Shown one piece after another: positions 36,704 through 45,965 of a DNA stretch of 64,000 nt. Positions within the stretch are counted from its first letter, which is position 1, and every line of letters starts with the position of its first letter. This DNA comes from Reyranella humidisoli (GTDB lineage Bacteria; Pseudomonadota; Alphaproteobacteria; Reyranellales; Reyranellaceae): assembly GCF_019039055.1 (NCBI RefSeq), contig NZ_JAHOPB010000001.1:3446001-3510000 (forward strand), read 5' to 3'. The notes below the pieces were generated by a model. It saw nothing but the letters and a program-made list of their open reading frames with translations. It was not told the DNA's origin and searched no databases. Both the position numbers and the translations under genes were made by a program.

Positions 36704-37276
36704 GTGGACGTTGTCAGATTCGATATCGACGGGCCGATACTCTTCACGCCGACGCGGCACGGGGACGACAGGGGATTCGTCTCGGAGACGTTCAGCGCCC
36801 GCCGCCTCGAAGAGCATACCGGCCCACTTCGCGTCGTTCAGGACAATCACACCCTGTCGCGTTCGGCGGGCACGTTGCGTGGACTTCATTTTCAGGTACC
36901 GCCGATGGCGCAGGCCAAGCTCGTGCGCGTGGTACGGGGCGCGGCCTATGACGTGGCTGTGGATATCAGGGTCGGTTCCCCGACCTACGGCCGTCACATC
37001 GGTGTCGAACTGAGCGCTTCGAACTGGCGGCAGTTCTGGATACCCGAGGGCTTCGCCCATGGTTTCTGTACCTTGGAACCTGACACGGAACTCGAATACA
37101 AGCTCACAAGCTATTATAGCCCCGAGCATGATCGCGGGATTGCCTGGAACGATCCCCATCTCGCAATCGCATGGCCGCTACTCGCGGGCGGGCCCCTGCT
37201 GTCGCCGAAGGACAGCGCCCAGCCGGCGTTATCCACACTGCCGGCCTATTTTCAGTGGTCCCCAAGCCAGAAGTGA
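36704..37276 (+). CDS. rfbC: dTDP-4-dehydrorhamnose 3,5-epimerase
   Basis: 190 residues from the GTG at 36704, preceded by GGGGGAGG; the length is right for RfbC, whereas the longer reading from 36620 would run into the upstream terminator. Cupin-fold landmarks: DDRGFVSETFS, QDNHTLSRSAGTLRGLHFQ (catalytic His62), the YDVAVDIRVGSPTYG strand and WIPEGFAHGFCTL. It epimerises C3 and C5 of dTDP-4-keto-6-deoxyglucose in dTDP-L-rhamnose synthesis. RfbD is encoded about 1.3 kb away on the other strand; RfbA and RfbB are not in the window. Confidence 0.95.
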   Translation: MDVVRFDIDGPILFTPTRHGDDRGFVSETFSARRLEEHTGPLRVVQDNHTLSRSAGTLRGLHFQVPPMAQAKLVRVVRGAAYDVAVDIRVGSPTYGRHIGVELSASNWRQFWIPEGFAHGFCTLEPDTELEYKLTSYYSPEHDRGIAWNDPHLAIAWPLLAGGPLLSPKDSAQPALSTLPAYFQWSPSQK

Positions 37277-37368
37277 TATGCTCGACGACAGGGGGCGTCT
37301 CCGGTTCTTCGGAACACGGGGCGGAGACGTCGGCCCAATCGCTTCATCTGTCGTGAGTGCGTGACCGC

Positions 37369-38583
37369 ATGTCGTTGTCAAAGCTCGTCGTCCTGATCCT
37401 TGGCGCTTTCGCCTTGGCCGGATGTGCTCTTCCTTCAGCCGGTCCGACGAAGAGCCAGGTCGAGCGATCGAGCGATCCGACCCTCGATATGTACCTCGTC
37501 AAAGTCACGCCGACGGTCGTGCGATCGCTTTCGCAATTCAAGACAGACGGCTTCCCGGGCTCCTTCCGCCTCCAGAACCATCGTCCGACCGTGGCGCTCC
37601 AACCGGGCGACGTTGTCGGCGTCAGCATCTACGAAGCCGGCGGCTCGCCGTTGTTCGGAAATTCGACGGGCGGCGCGACGACGCAGCTTCCCTCGACGGC
37701 GGCCCAGGGCACCAGTCTGCCCGGACAGTTGATCGAGCCCGATGGCCAGATCCTGATTCCCTTCGTCGGCCGTGTCCGGGTCGCCGGCCGCACGCCGACG
37801 CAGGCCGCCGACGAGATCGCCCGACTGCTGGCGCCCGAGACCGTCAAGCCGCAGGTCCTCGTCTCGGTCCTCAACAACAATTCCAACACCGTCTCGGTGG
37901 GGGGCGAGGTCAACAAGGCTGGTCTGGTTCCGCTGACCCTGCGCGGCGAGAGGCTGCTCGACGTCATCGCTCAGGCCGGTGGGCCGCGCTATCCGGCTTT
38001 CGAGATGGATGTGCGCGTCATGCGGGGCAACACGGTGGCATCGATCCCCCTGCAGCAGGTCCTGACCAGCCCGCCCGACAACATCGTCGCGAGGCCCAAC
38101 GACACGGTCGTGCTCACCCGCAATCCCAAGACCTTCGTCGTTCTGGGAGCCGTTACCAAGGTGGCACAGTACGGCATGGAGTCCGAACGGGTGACCCTGG
38201 CGGAAGGCATCGCCCGCGCCGGCGGCACCATGGACGCCTACGGCGATCTCTCGGGCATCTACCTCCTGCGCAACGAACCGTCGGCGCTGGCCCGCTCGAT
38301 CATCGCCTCGGACACGGCGGCGGTCGATACCGCCTATGTGCAGACGGACGAGACCCGCAATCTGTCGGGGCCGCAGACCCGCGTGATCTATCGCGTCGAT
38401 CTCACACAGACCAACGGTTACTTCTTCGCGCAGAACATCGTGCTGCGCGACAAGGACATCGTGCTGGTGGCCAATGCCGAGACCGCCCAGATCCAGAAGG
38501 CCCTGACGCTGCTGCGCGGCTTCACCGGCGCCTACTTCGACATCAGCCGCGGGGCGACCTATTACCTGCCGACGTCGCCGTAA
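37369..38583 (+). CDS. wza: Polysaccharide export outer-membrane lipoprotein, Wza-type
   Basis: 404 residues; ATG 37369 preferred over GTG 37357 because it gives a standard lipoprotein signal (lipobox LAGC, Cys19). The Poly_export domain (about 60-170) includes LQPGDVVGVSIYEAGG and LIEPDGQILIPFVGRVRVAGRT. Two SLBB-type domains follow: VSVGGEVNKAGLVPLTL (about 180-250) and FVVLGAVTKVAQYGME (about 258-330). The end (RGFTGAYFDISRG) may be a short amphipathic segment. Longer than the 201-residue paralogue at 16603 and closer to classical Wza or KpsD-like exporters. Its 3' end overlaps the convergent rfbD by 22 bp. Confidence 0.92.
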   Translation: MSLSKLVVLILGAFALAGCALPSAGPTKSQVERSSDPTLDMYLVKVTPTVVRSLSQFKTDGFPGSFRLQNHRPTVALQPGDVVGVSIYEAGGSPLFGNSTGGATTQLPSTAAQGTSLPGQLIEPDGQILIPFVGRVRVAGRTPTQAADEIARLLAPETVKPQVLVSVLNNNSNTVSVGGEVNKAGLVPLTLRGERLLDVIAQAGGPRYPAFEMDVRVMRGNTVASIPLQQVLTSPPDNIVARPNDTVVLTRNPKTFVVLGAVTKVAQYGMESERVTLAEGIARAGGTMDAYGDLSGIYLLRNEPSALARSIIASDTAAVDTAYVQTDETRNLSGPQTRVIYRVDLTQTNGYFFAQNIVLRDKDIVLVANAETAQIQKALTLLRGFTGAYFDISRGATYYLPTSP

Positions 38584-39437
38584 CGGGTCCAAACTTCGGA
38601 CAGGGCGTCCTGCCAGCGCGCCAGTGCGACCCCATGCACATCAGACAGGCGGTCGTTGCAGAGGCGTGAATTCATCGGGCGGCGGGCGAGTTCGACGAAG
38701 CTGTCGGAGGTGACGGGCCGCACCGTGCAGCCCTTGTTCCGCAGAATCTCCGACGCGAAGCCTGCCCAACTCGTCTCGCCGGCGCAGGTCATGTGGAACA
38801 TGCCCCGGCCGCGGCGGCTGTGCCGCCATGCCAGGAGATTGCGGGCGACCTGCTCGATGCCGCGCGCAAGTTCAAAGACGGTAGTGGGCGATCCGAGACG
38901 GTCGGCGACCACCGGTATTTCCGCGCTGCCGCGACTTTTCTCCAGCACCTTGGTGAAGAAGTTGCGGCTGTAGGGTGAGTAGAGCCAGCTCGTTCGCAGG
39001 ATCGCATGGTCGGCCGTGATTTCGGCGACAGCGGCCTCGCCCGACAGCTTCGAGCGGCCATACACGTTGAGCGGAGCGGTCGGGTCGGTTTCCCGATAGG
39101 GGCGATCACTTCCGCCGTCGAAGACATACTCGGTGGACAGGTGGACCAGTGGCACGCCCAGCGTCGCCGCGGCCTCGGCGACCCGGCGGGCGCCGTCGCA
39201 ATTCACCCGAAAGGCCGCCTCGGGTGTCCGCTCGGCGCCGTCCACATCGGTGAAGGCCGCGGTGTTCACGATGATGTCGGGGTGGAGCGAGGAGAGGCGA
39301 TCGGAGATATCGCGAACCGTCTCGAGATCGAGATCGAGGTCGGGACGTCCCAGCCGGACGACGTCAAGGTCGCCACTCGCCCGTTCCGCGAGGGCACGCG
39401 CAAGCTGACCGCTTCGGCCGATCACGATCACGCGCAC
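38562..39437 (-). CDS. rfbD: dTDP-4-dehydrorhamnose reductase
   Basis: 291 residues from a GTG (complement ends at 39437). The NAD(P)-binding IGRSGQLARAL, NTAAFTDVDGAE, the substrate loop LSTEYVFDGGSDRPYRE and the catalytic YGRSK (about 125-129) define RfbD of the extended SDR family. It reduces dTDP-4-keto-L-rhamnose to dTDP-L-rhamnose with NADPH. It lies 52 bp downstream of the NeuB-family gene on the same strand. Convergent with wza. Confident. Confidence 0.95.
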   Translation of the reverse strand: MRVIVIGRSGQLARALAERASGDLDVVRLGRPDLDLDLETVRDISDRLSSLHPDIIVNTAAFTDVDGAERTPEAAFRVNCDGARRVAEAAATLGVPLVHLSTEYVFDGGSDRPYRETDPTAPLNVYGRSKLSGEAAVAEITADHAILRTSWLYSPYSRNFFTKVLEKSRGSAEIPVVADRLGSPTTVFELARGIEQVARNLLAWRHSRRGRGMFHMTCAGETSWAGFASEILRNKGCTVRPVTSDSFVELARRPMNSRLCNDRLSDVHGVALARWQDALSEVWTRYGDVGR

Positions 39438-39489
39438 GGGTCGGGTCCCGTCGCGAGGATCGGCGCGGCTGGAGCGGGGACGACGTTGC

Positions 39490-40527
39490 TCAGATCACGT
39501 CCCAGGTCAGCCACGCATCGGCCTTGATGTCCTGGCGTGCCGTGCGGCCCACGATGTGCTCGCGAAGATGCGGCGGAATGCCGTGACCCGGGCGCTTGTT
39601 GACCAGCATCTCGCGGCGGATCACCTCGCCGGCCTTGATGTCGGTGGCGGCGTGGATGCTGCGACGGGCCTTGTCGGCCATTTCCTGTTCTTCCGGGCGC
39701 GGGCCGTTCTTCACGCCGTCGCCAAGTCCCGCCTCGATCTCGCGGATCTTGCGCACCATCTCGCGAAGCTCTTCCGGCTGGCAGGCGAAGGAGTGGTCCG
39801 GCCCCGGCAGATTGCGATCCAGCGTGAAGTGCTTCTCGATCATGCAGGCGCCCATTGCGACCGCGGCACATGCCATGTTGTCGCCGAGCGTATGATCGGA
39901 ATAGCCCGTGATGACGTTGAACGCGTCGCGCATTGTCGCCATCGCGCGCAGGTTCGAAAGGTGCGGCGGCGCCGGATAGATCGACGTGCATTGCAGCAGG
40001 ACGATATCCTCGTTCCCGGCGGCCCTGCAGGTGTCGACGGCACGCTGGATCTCCATCCAGTCGGCGAGACCGGTCGACAGGATCGTCGGCTTGCCCGTTT
40101 CCGCGACGACGCGGACAAGGTCCAGGTCGGGCATGTCGAAAGAGGCGACCTTGTTGGCCGCCATGCCCAGCGCCGCCAGTTCGGCGACCGCCTCATGGTC
40201 GCAGGGTGAACTCAGGAAGGTGACCCCGCGCTCCTCGCTGTGCTTCTTCAGGGCGCCGTGCCAGGAGCGGTCCAGTTCGAGCGAATGGATCAGCTCGTGG
40301 AGGTCCTTCTTGTCGAGATAGGCGGGCGATTCGGCGTAGCGGGAAATATGCGTCGAGGCCTTGAAGGTCTGGAACTTGACCGCATCGACCCCCGCAGCCG
40401 CGGCGGCGTCGATGTGCTTCAGGGCGAGGGCGAAATCCTGATTATGGTTCGAACCGATCTCGGCGATCACGTAACACGGAGCGCCGTCGCCCACGGGCGT
40501 ATTGTCGATCTTGAAGGTGCTTTTCAT
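39490..40527 (-). CDS. neuB: NeuB-family nonulosonate (sialic-acid-type) synthase
   Basis: 345 residues from the ATG complement at 40527, which has a GGAG ribosome site; in-frame sequence upstream is non-homologous. The TIM-barrel opening IAEIGSNHNQDFALALKHI, AVKFQTFKAS, LSSPCDHEAV, and the metal/PEP segment IEKHFTLDRNLPGPDHSFA (about 228-246) are all intact. The last 60 residues form the antifreeze-like SAF domain (VNKRPGHGIPPHLREHIVG). It condenses PEP with a 6-carbon N-acylated sugar to give a nine-carbon acid (Neu5Ac, Leg or Pse type). It may be the PseI of the pathway at 47.6-56 kb, although that locus has its own fused NeuB-like domain. Confidence 0.9.
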   Translation of the reverse strand: MKSTFKIDNTPVGDGAPCYVIAEIGSNHNQDFALALKHIDAAAAAGVDAVKFQTFKASTHISRYAESPAYLDKKDLHELIHSLELDRSWHGALKKHSEERGVTFLSSPCDHEAVAELAALGMAANKVASFDMPDLDLVRVVAETGKPTILSTGLADWMEIQRAVDTCRAAGNEDIVLLQCTSIYPAPPHLSNLRAMATMRDAFNVITGYSDHTLGDNMACAAVAMGACMIEKHFTLDRNLPGPDHSFACQPEELREMVRKIREIEAGLGDGVKNGPRPEEQEMADKARRSIHAATDIKAGEVIRREMLVNKRPGHGIPPHLREHIVGRTARQDIKADAWLTWDVI

Positions 40528-40683
40528 GTCTCGCTCCACGCGACCGGCGGCCTGTCGGGCCGGTGGCGCCATCGATTGGTGGGCAGGAAATGTAGCGGCG
40601 AGATTAGTGGATCGGCTGACGTTGAACAATTGTCGGCTAGCGCCGATAGTCTCGCCGCTGGGCCAATTCCGGAGCGATGCCTC

Positions 40684-42162
40684 ATGTTGTTCCTCAGGAA
40701 AATCCTGCTCGCCCTGTGCATCTCGTGGGCCGTTCCGTTCCTCGCCGCAGGAAAAGGCTGGGCCCAGAAGCAGGACTATGGCCACGCCGTCCAGGCGGGC
40801 GAGATCAAGGTCGCGGAAGGCGATTACTCCCATTTCCCGCGCCTTGCCCGCGGGCAGGGCGGCCGGCTCGGCGTGCTCTACTATCGCGGCTACAATCACG
40901 GGTCCGGCGACAATCAGGGAATAGCGAAGTCACAGAAGCCTCACGGTGCAGGGCCGGCTCAGCTCAGCATCAACGGGACTTACGCCAGGGGCGGATCGGC
41001 GGAACTGCCCGTGGCGGGCCAGCTCACGATCAGCGTCGAGAAAGATGAGACGGCCCGCAGGTTCACGATCGTCGGCGAGGATCGGGACGGCCGGCGCATC
41101 GAGGAGACCGTCGCCGGCGCTGGCGCCAAGCGTGCCTACACGCGGCAGCGTTACAAGCGCGTCAGCAGTATCGCCGTCGACGGCGCGACGGCGGGCCGTA
41201 TCAGCGTCGGTCCACGCGTCGTGCCGTCGAACATGGAGTTTCGCTACTCCGACGATGGCGGCGGAAACTGGTCGGGCGCGATCGTCCTCGCCGACGGCAT
41301 CGGAAGCGACGACACGTTCTACTATGTCGGGGCTTTGGCCGGCCTGCCCAATGGCACGTTCATGGCCGTCTATGTCCGGGTCAATCCGGACAATGGCCGG
41401 ACGGACTCGCTGCGGCGGATCTCGACCGACAACGGCGTCACATGGAGCAAGGCCGAGCCGATCCAGTTCACCGGCGCCAATCCCCGGACCACGTTTCGCC
41501 TGTGGGGCCAGATCCAGGCGACGCCGTCCGGAAAGCTGGTCGCGATGGCCTATGCCGGCGAGGACAACTGGGCGCTGGTCTCTTCGGATCTCGGCAGGAC
41601 CTGGATGGCCAATCTCATCGTCCGGACGCCGCCCGAGACCGACTACAACGAGATGGCGGTCGCGATCGTGTCGGACATGGACTGGATCGCCATCGCGCGC
41701 GGGGCCACGCGCGGGCAGGGCGGGTCCTCGATGCGCCAGTTCGTGACGCGCGATGGCGGAAAGACCTGGGCCGATCTGGGCGGCACGAACGCCGACTGGA
41801 GCGGTGGCTATGTCAGTCCGGCGATGCAGACGATGCGCTGCGGCTCGCAGGCGACGGTGGTGTGGGTCTACATGGCACGCGCGTCACGATCCTCGCCGCC
41901 GCCGACGCCGAACAGCCTTATCGTGCGGTATGCTCCGGCGGCGGCCGCGCTGGAAAGCGCGAAGGCGTGGAGCGGCCAGAACATCATCGGAAATGTCGGC
42001 AGCTTCACCCATCGCTCCGGCTATCCCAGCATCGCGATGAACGAGGCCTGCAGCAGTGGCGTGATCGTGGCGGGGCGCGAGACGAGCGAAACGACGGCCG
42101 GCATCGTGGCCATGAAGTGGAGTATCCCGGCGGACCTCCTCTCGAAGATGAAGGGGCCGTAG
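40684..42162 (+). CDS. Secreted sialidase-like protein with Asp-box (BNR) repeats
   Basis: 492 residues from the ATG at 40684 (GGAG at ribosome-binding distance). Residues 1-27 are a signal peptide (cleavage near GWAQ). At least four Asp-box-like motifs occur: SDDGGGNWSG (near 189), STDNGVTWSK (near 247), SSDLGRTW (near 300) and TRDGGKTW (near 355), spaced as in a six-bladed sialidase propeller. I cannot confirm the full arginine triad, so catalysis is open: it could be a sialidase, another glycan hydrolase/lyase or a binding protein. It is divergent from the NeuB-family gene (156 bp between starts), an apt place for an enzyme that trims a nonulosonate polymer. Confidence 0.7.
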   Translation: MLFLRKILLALCISWAVPFLAAGKGWAQKQDYGHAVQAGEIKVAEGDYSHFPRLARGQGGRLGVLYYRGYNHGSGDNQGIAKSQKPHGAGPAQLSINGTYARGGSAELPVAGQLTISVEKDETARRFTIVGEDRDGRRIEETVAGAGAKRAYTRQRYKRVSSIAVDGATAGRISVGPRVVPSNMEFRYSDDGGGNWSGAIVLADGIGSDDTFYYVGALAGLPNGTFMAVYVRVNPDNGRTDSLRRISTDNGVTWSKAEPIQFTGANPRTTFRLWGQIQATPSGKLVAMAYAGEDNWALVSSDLGRTWMANLIVRTPPETDYNEMAVAIVSDMDWIAIARGATRGQGGSSMRQFVTRDGGKTWADLGGTNADWSGGYVSPAMQTMRCGSQATVVWVYMARASRSSPPPTPNSLIVRYAPAAAALESAKAWSGQNIIGNVGSFTHRSGYPSIAMNEACSSGVIVAGRETSETTAGIVAMKWSIPADLLSKMKGP

Positions 42163-42168
42163 GACGCG

Positions 42169-43908
42169 CTAGGGGATCTCGAGAAAGTCGAGGTTTGTCA
42201 GACCCCAGCGGATCGCGTGTTCCACCATGTTGCCTTCGTTGGGATCGCGCCGGCATCCCCAGTCCAGCGAGTAGTAGACCTGAACCGCCCGCATCGCGAA
42301 GAGCGCGTCGGCGACATTGGCCTGGCCGCCGAGGGATTGAACGGTCTTCGCGTACAGCGCGGCCAGTTCGGGGTGGATTTCCGCATGGACCATGGCGAGC
42401 TTGCGCAAAGTGCTCGCCGGCGGGCCGAGGCAGGCCGATTCCCAGTCGATGACGATCGGCGGTCCCGTTTCGGGGAACACGACGTTGCCGTTGCCGAAAT
42501 CCATGTGACAGAGGGTGGTGTTGCCGATGTCGCGCAGCCGCGCCAGTACGCTTTCTTCGTGCGCGGCAAAGCGGTCCGCCTGTGGTCTCAAGGACGAGGT
42601 GTCCACGCCGCGCGTTTCGAGGATGCCCAGGGTCGTCTCGACCGCGGCCGCCAGGGGCTTTGCAAAGCGCACGCGATCGCGAAGCCTCGGAACGCGCACC
42701 TTGGCGTTCTCGGTGGCCGTGCCGATCCCGGCCGCCGCCTTGACCAGCCTGTGGAGTATCTCGCGGCTCGCCTGCTGGACGGCATAGGTTTCGCCGGCGA
42801 TGAACTCCCAGACTCCGACGCGTCCTTCTCGCTGGCCATCGGCGAGATCGGCGATGCCGTAGAAATGCGGTGCGCGAAACTCCTCGATCCTGACGTCGTT
42901 GAAGATGGATTCGATCTGAAGGAGATAGTTGGGAGCACCGACGCCGCTCTTGGAGAAGACGGTCAATTGCCTCGGCTTCGCCTCGACCGTTTCGAGCCTG
43001 TGCCGAAAGTACCGCCTCTTGCCCTGCGAGACCTTGGGCCGGATGTGTTCCTTCTTGTCGAGCTGGCGGACTGCACAGCCGATGTGATCGCCGACGAGCT
43101 TCTCCACGCCCGCGTCCAGGATCAGTGCGAGACCAGCCACGGTGATCGGTGGCTTGGCTTCCTTGGCGGGTTTTGCTTCCTTGGCCGGCCTCGGTTTGGC
43201 GGCAGGCGCGGCTTTCTTGACTGGCGCGGCCGGCTTGATCTCGATGGTTGCGTCCTTCGCCCGGCCGTCGGCAGAACGCTTCAGCTTGTAGAGCGTCCTC
43301 GGGCCGTCCTTGCCGATTTCCTGGACGTCCGACAAGCCTGCCCTGTCGGCGATGAATCGCACGAACTCTTCGGGCGACATGTCCGGCCGGCCCTCGACAG
43401 GAGGAAGCGCCGATGGATCGTGCGACTCGAAAATCATCATGTGGCAGTCGAGCCGCGGCAGGAACTCCTCGAGCTGTGCGAAGGAATTCGGCCGCCTCAG
43501 TGACTGGTAGAACACGTTGAGGGCGAGCACGACGTCGAATTTGGTCTGGACGAGATCGTGGAAGGAGCCTTCCTGGATCTCGAATGTCTTGCCCGAGAGA
43601 TCGCGCAGCTGACGCGCGACGGCGACGCACTGGCGATTGCGTTCGACGGCCGTGACGCGATAGCCGAGGTCTTCGAGCCAGTGCGAGAACGCTCCGAGAT
43701 AGGTGCCGATATCCAGCGCCGTACCCCCGCGGTACTCTAGATGCGGCTCGATGAGCTTCTGACGCTTGGCGGCCTTACGCTTGGAGGGCCAGGCAGCAAA
43801 ATCCGGATGCGGGATTTCCGCATAAGCCTTTCCGTCGCCGCCGATGATCTCGCGAACGGCCTGCTTCAGGCTTTCCGAGGCCGGCTTCGGATAAGTCATT
43901 GAATTCAT
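42169..43908 (-). CDS. Methyltransferase - APH-like kinase fusion protein
   Basis: 579 residues. Residues 1-215 are a class I methyltransferase (ALDIGTYLGAFS motif I near 65) about as long as, and closely similar to, the standalone protein at 46064. An Ala/Lys/Pro-rich linker (about 222-255, EAKPAKEAKPP) follows. Residues about 256-579 are an aminoglycoside-phosphotransferase/choline-kinase-like domain: the catalytic loop HMDFGNGN (His468, Asp470, Asn475) and metal-binding IDWES follow in order, and an upstream FSKSGVGAPNYLLQIESIF segment covers the N-lobe. It may phosphorylate and methylate a sugar or lipid-linked glycan, as chain-terminating kinase-methyltransferases do in some O-antigens. 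That role is inference. Stops 6 bp from the convergent sialidase-like gene. Confidence 0.8.
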   Translation of the reverse strand: MNSMTYPKPASESLKQAVREIIGGDGKAYAEIPHPDFAAWPSKRKAAKRQKLIEPHLEYRGGTALDIGTYLGAFSHWLEDLGYRVTAVERNRQCVAVARQLRDLSGKTFEIQEGSFHDLVQTKFDVVLALNVFYQSLRRPNSFAQLEEFLPRLDCHMMIFESHDPSALPPVEGRPDMSPEEFVRFIADRAGLSDVQEIGKDGPRTLYKLKRSADGRAKDATIEIKPAAPVKKAAPAAKPRPAKEAKPAKEAKPPITVAGLALILDAGVEKLVGDHIGCAVRQLDKKEHIRPKVSQGKRRYFRHRLETVEAKPRQLTVFSKSGVGAPNYLLQIESIFNDVRIEEFRAPHFYGIADLADGQREGRVGVWEFIAGETYAVQQASREILHRLVKAAAGIGTATENAKVRVPRLRDRVRFAKPLAAAVETTLGILETRGVDTSSLRPQADRFAAHEESVLARLRDIGNTTLCHMDFGNGNVVFPETGPPIVIDWESACLGPPASTLRKLAMVHAEIHPELAALYAKTVQSLGGQANVADALFAMRAVQVYYSLDWGCRRDPNEGNMVEHAIRWGLTNLDFLEIP

Positions 43909-44033
43909 TGGGAACTGCGAGGGTGACCAGGCGCGTGTGTAGGACTATATCCCCGGCATATCAAGTGATATTGCCGTAGCATGCGCCCGGAGCAGAAGAG
44001 AAACGTCGCCGACTGCGTCCCGGCGGTGTCGCC

Positions 44034-45965
44034 ATGAAAACGGCAAGAGGGGCGTTGCAGTTCTCCTTGATCCGGTTGAAGAGCCGCGTGCGCGTGGCGA
44101 CAGAGCGCTTTGCGCCCAGGGTCGCGCGCTTTCTGATCGACAGTCTGGGGATCATGGCGCTACCCGGCTATCGGGCACTTGCGAGACTAGTGCTGCATCG
44201 CTGGGTGTGCGCGATCGACGCGGCGATCGAGAGGGACTTCTATCTCGAGCAGGTCGAGCCCGGGGCGCGCCGCGGCGCCGCGCGGGATCCGGCGCTGCAT
44301 TATTGCCTGACGGGATGGATGCAGGGGTTCAGTCCGGCCTTGCGCTTCGACCCCGCCGCCTACCGGCACGCTGCGACCGGACTCCATTGGGCCGCCGATC
44401 CTTTCCTTCACCATGTCGAGCATCAGGCATGGCGCGACAGGCTTGGGCAGTCGGTTTCGGCGGTGGTGCCGCCGCCGCTTGCCGTCGTTCCGGTGCCATC
44501 GGGACGGGAGCGGGCGACAGGACGATGCGTCATCTATACGGCGGTCGCCGGTGGTTACGACGTTGTGCGTGCCCCGGAGTTCGTACCCGACAATTGTGAT
44601 TTCGTGCTTCTCAGCGATCAGCCTCTCGACGCGAAAGGCTGGAAGGTGCGGCCGCTGATCTACGATCATCCGGATCCCCGGCGAGCCGCGCGACACGCGA
44701 AGCTGCATCCCCATCTCTACTTTCCCGAGTACCGGCACAGCCTCTGGATCGACGCCAATATCGGCGTGCGCGGCGATGCGGGCCGGTTCGTCGACGCCCT
44801 CACGGATGACTCCGCGGTAGGGGTCTTCAGTCACCCGACGCGCGACTGCGTGTTCGACGAGGGCGATGAGTGGATCGGGCGCAAGGACCCGGAGGCTGAG
44901 GCCATCGCCCGGCAACTGGGGCACTATCGGATGGAGGGACATCCGGCTGGTTCCGGCCTGTGGGAAACGTCGGTCATGGTGCGGCGGCATCACGATCCCT
45001 CATGTATCGCCCTCATGACCGATTGGTGGCGCGAGATCGAGCGGGGCAGCGCACGCGATCAGGTGAGTTTTCCGATCGCCGCCCGCCGCCAGTCCCGAAT
45101 CGTCGCCACCCTCGCACCGCCGGGTGTGCACGCGCGTAATCATCCGCACCTTACTTCGGCGCCGCACCTGCAGTTCAGGCTCCAACCCGATCCCACGTTG
45201 CCACCCTTGTCCGCCGAGAGGCGTGAGGTCCGCTTGGGGGCCCTTTCGTTGACACTCGTGATTCTCGGCGAAGATGAAACTTCGGATGCGTCCCGCCTGC
45301 TGGCGGGGTTCGATCGGCGTGGCAGCCGGGTCGTGTTTGCCGGGCGAGAGGCCGATGTGGTTTCGGTGAATGCGATCCTCGAGGCAGCAGACGGCGATTG
45401 GATCGTCCTTCTGAAAGGCGGCACGACGCTCGCGACCGATGCGCTGTGCAAGCTTGTGGCGACCGGCGAGCAGGCGCCGCGGCTGGGGGTAATCGGTCCT
45501 CTTTCGACCGCCCTGCTTGCGGAGGGGGGAGAAGTCGCTGCCGTCGAGACTCTGGAGAGGTTGCCGGTCGACGAAGTATCAGCCCTCTGCGCCGCTGCGT
45601 CGGACGGTCGCTACCTCCTGATTCCCTGGGTCGACGGACCGTGCGTCGCGATCAGACGGTCCATGCTGGGAGCGGTCGGTGCTCTGGAAGAAGTCGCCTT
45701 CGGCAGTGTGTGGGATGCCGTGCTGGACCTGTGCCTGCGGGCGGAGGATCGGGGCTTTGTAAATTGCATTTCCGGTGAGACGTTTGCTCGCGGGCAAACA
45801 ATTACGGCGGATTTTTTCCCTCTTCAGAGTGAGGCCCTGCGCACAAGGCATGGGCGGGAGCGCCTGGAGATGGCTACGGATAGAATCCGCATCCATCCCG
45901 GCCTCGTTGCGTTGCGTCGACGAATTGTGGAGCTCGCAAGTCGATACGGGAAAGGGGCCGATTGA
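44034..45965 (+). CDS. DUF616-type glycosyltransferase with N-terminal FY/HY module
   Basis: 643 residues from the ATG at 44034. Three parts are visible. Residues about 60-145 hold the module shared with the proteins at 32391 and 33920 (RDFYLEQV...LHYCLTGW, then FDPAAYRHA...FLHHV). Residues about 165-375 match the DUF616 glycosyltransferase family: CVIYTAVAGGYD, DFVLLSDQPL, the HPHLYFPEYRHSLWIDANI stretch with its acidic motif near 238, and WETSVMVRRH. Residues about 400-600 look like an eroded GT2 domain (LVILGEDETSDA, EAADGDWIVLLKGG, IPWVDGPCVAIRRSMLGAVG). Probably one or two sugar transfers; no substrate can be named. Confidence 0.75.
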   Translation: MKTARGALQFSLIRLKSRVRVATERFAPRVARFLIDSLGIMALPGYRALARLVLHRWVCAIDAAIERDFYLEQVEPGARRGAARDPALHYCLTGWMQGFSPALRFDPAAYRHAATGLHWAADPFLHHVEHQAWRDRLGQSVSAVVPPPLAVVPVPSGRERATGRCVIYTAVAGGYDVVRAPEFVPDNCDFVLLSDQPLDAKGWKVRPLIYDHPDPRRAARHAKLHPHLYFPEYRHSLWIDANIGVRGDAGRFVDALTDDSAVGVFSHPTRDCVFDEGDEWIGRKDPEAEAIARQLGHYRMEGHPAGSGLWETSVMVRRHHDPSCIALMTDWWREIERGSARDQVSFPIAARRQSRIVATLAPPGVHARNHPHLTSAPHLQFRLQPDPTLPPLSAERREVRLGALSLTLVILGEDETSDASRLLAGFDRRGSRVVFAGREADVVSVNAILEAADGDWIVLLKGGTTLATDALCKLVATGEQAPRLGVIGPLSTALLAEGGEVAAVETLERLPVDEVSALCAAASDGRYLLIPWVDGPCVAIRRSMLGAVGALEEVAFGSVWDAVLDLCLRAEDRGFVNCISGETFARGQTITADFFPLQSEALRTRHGRERLEMATDRIRIHPGLVALRRRIVELASRYGKGAD

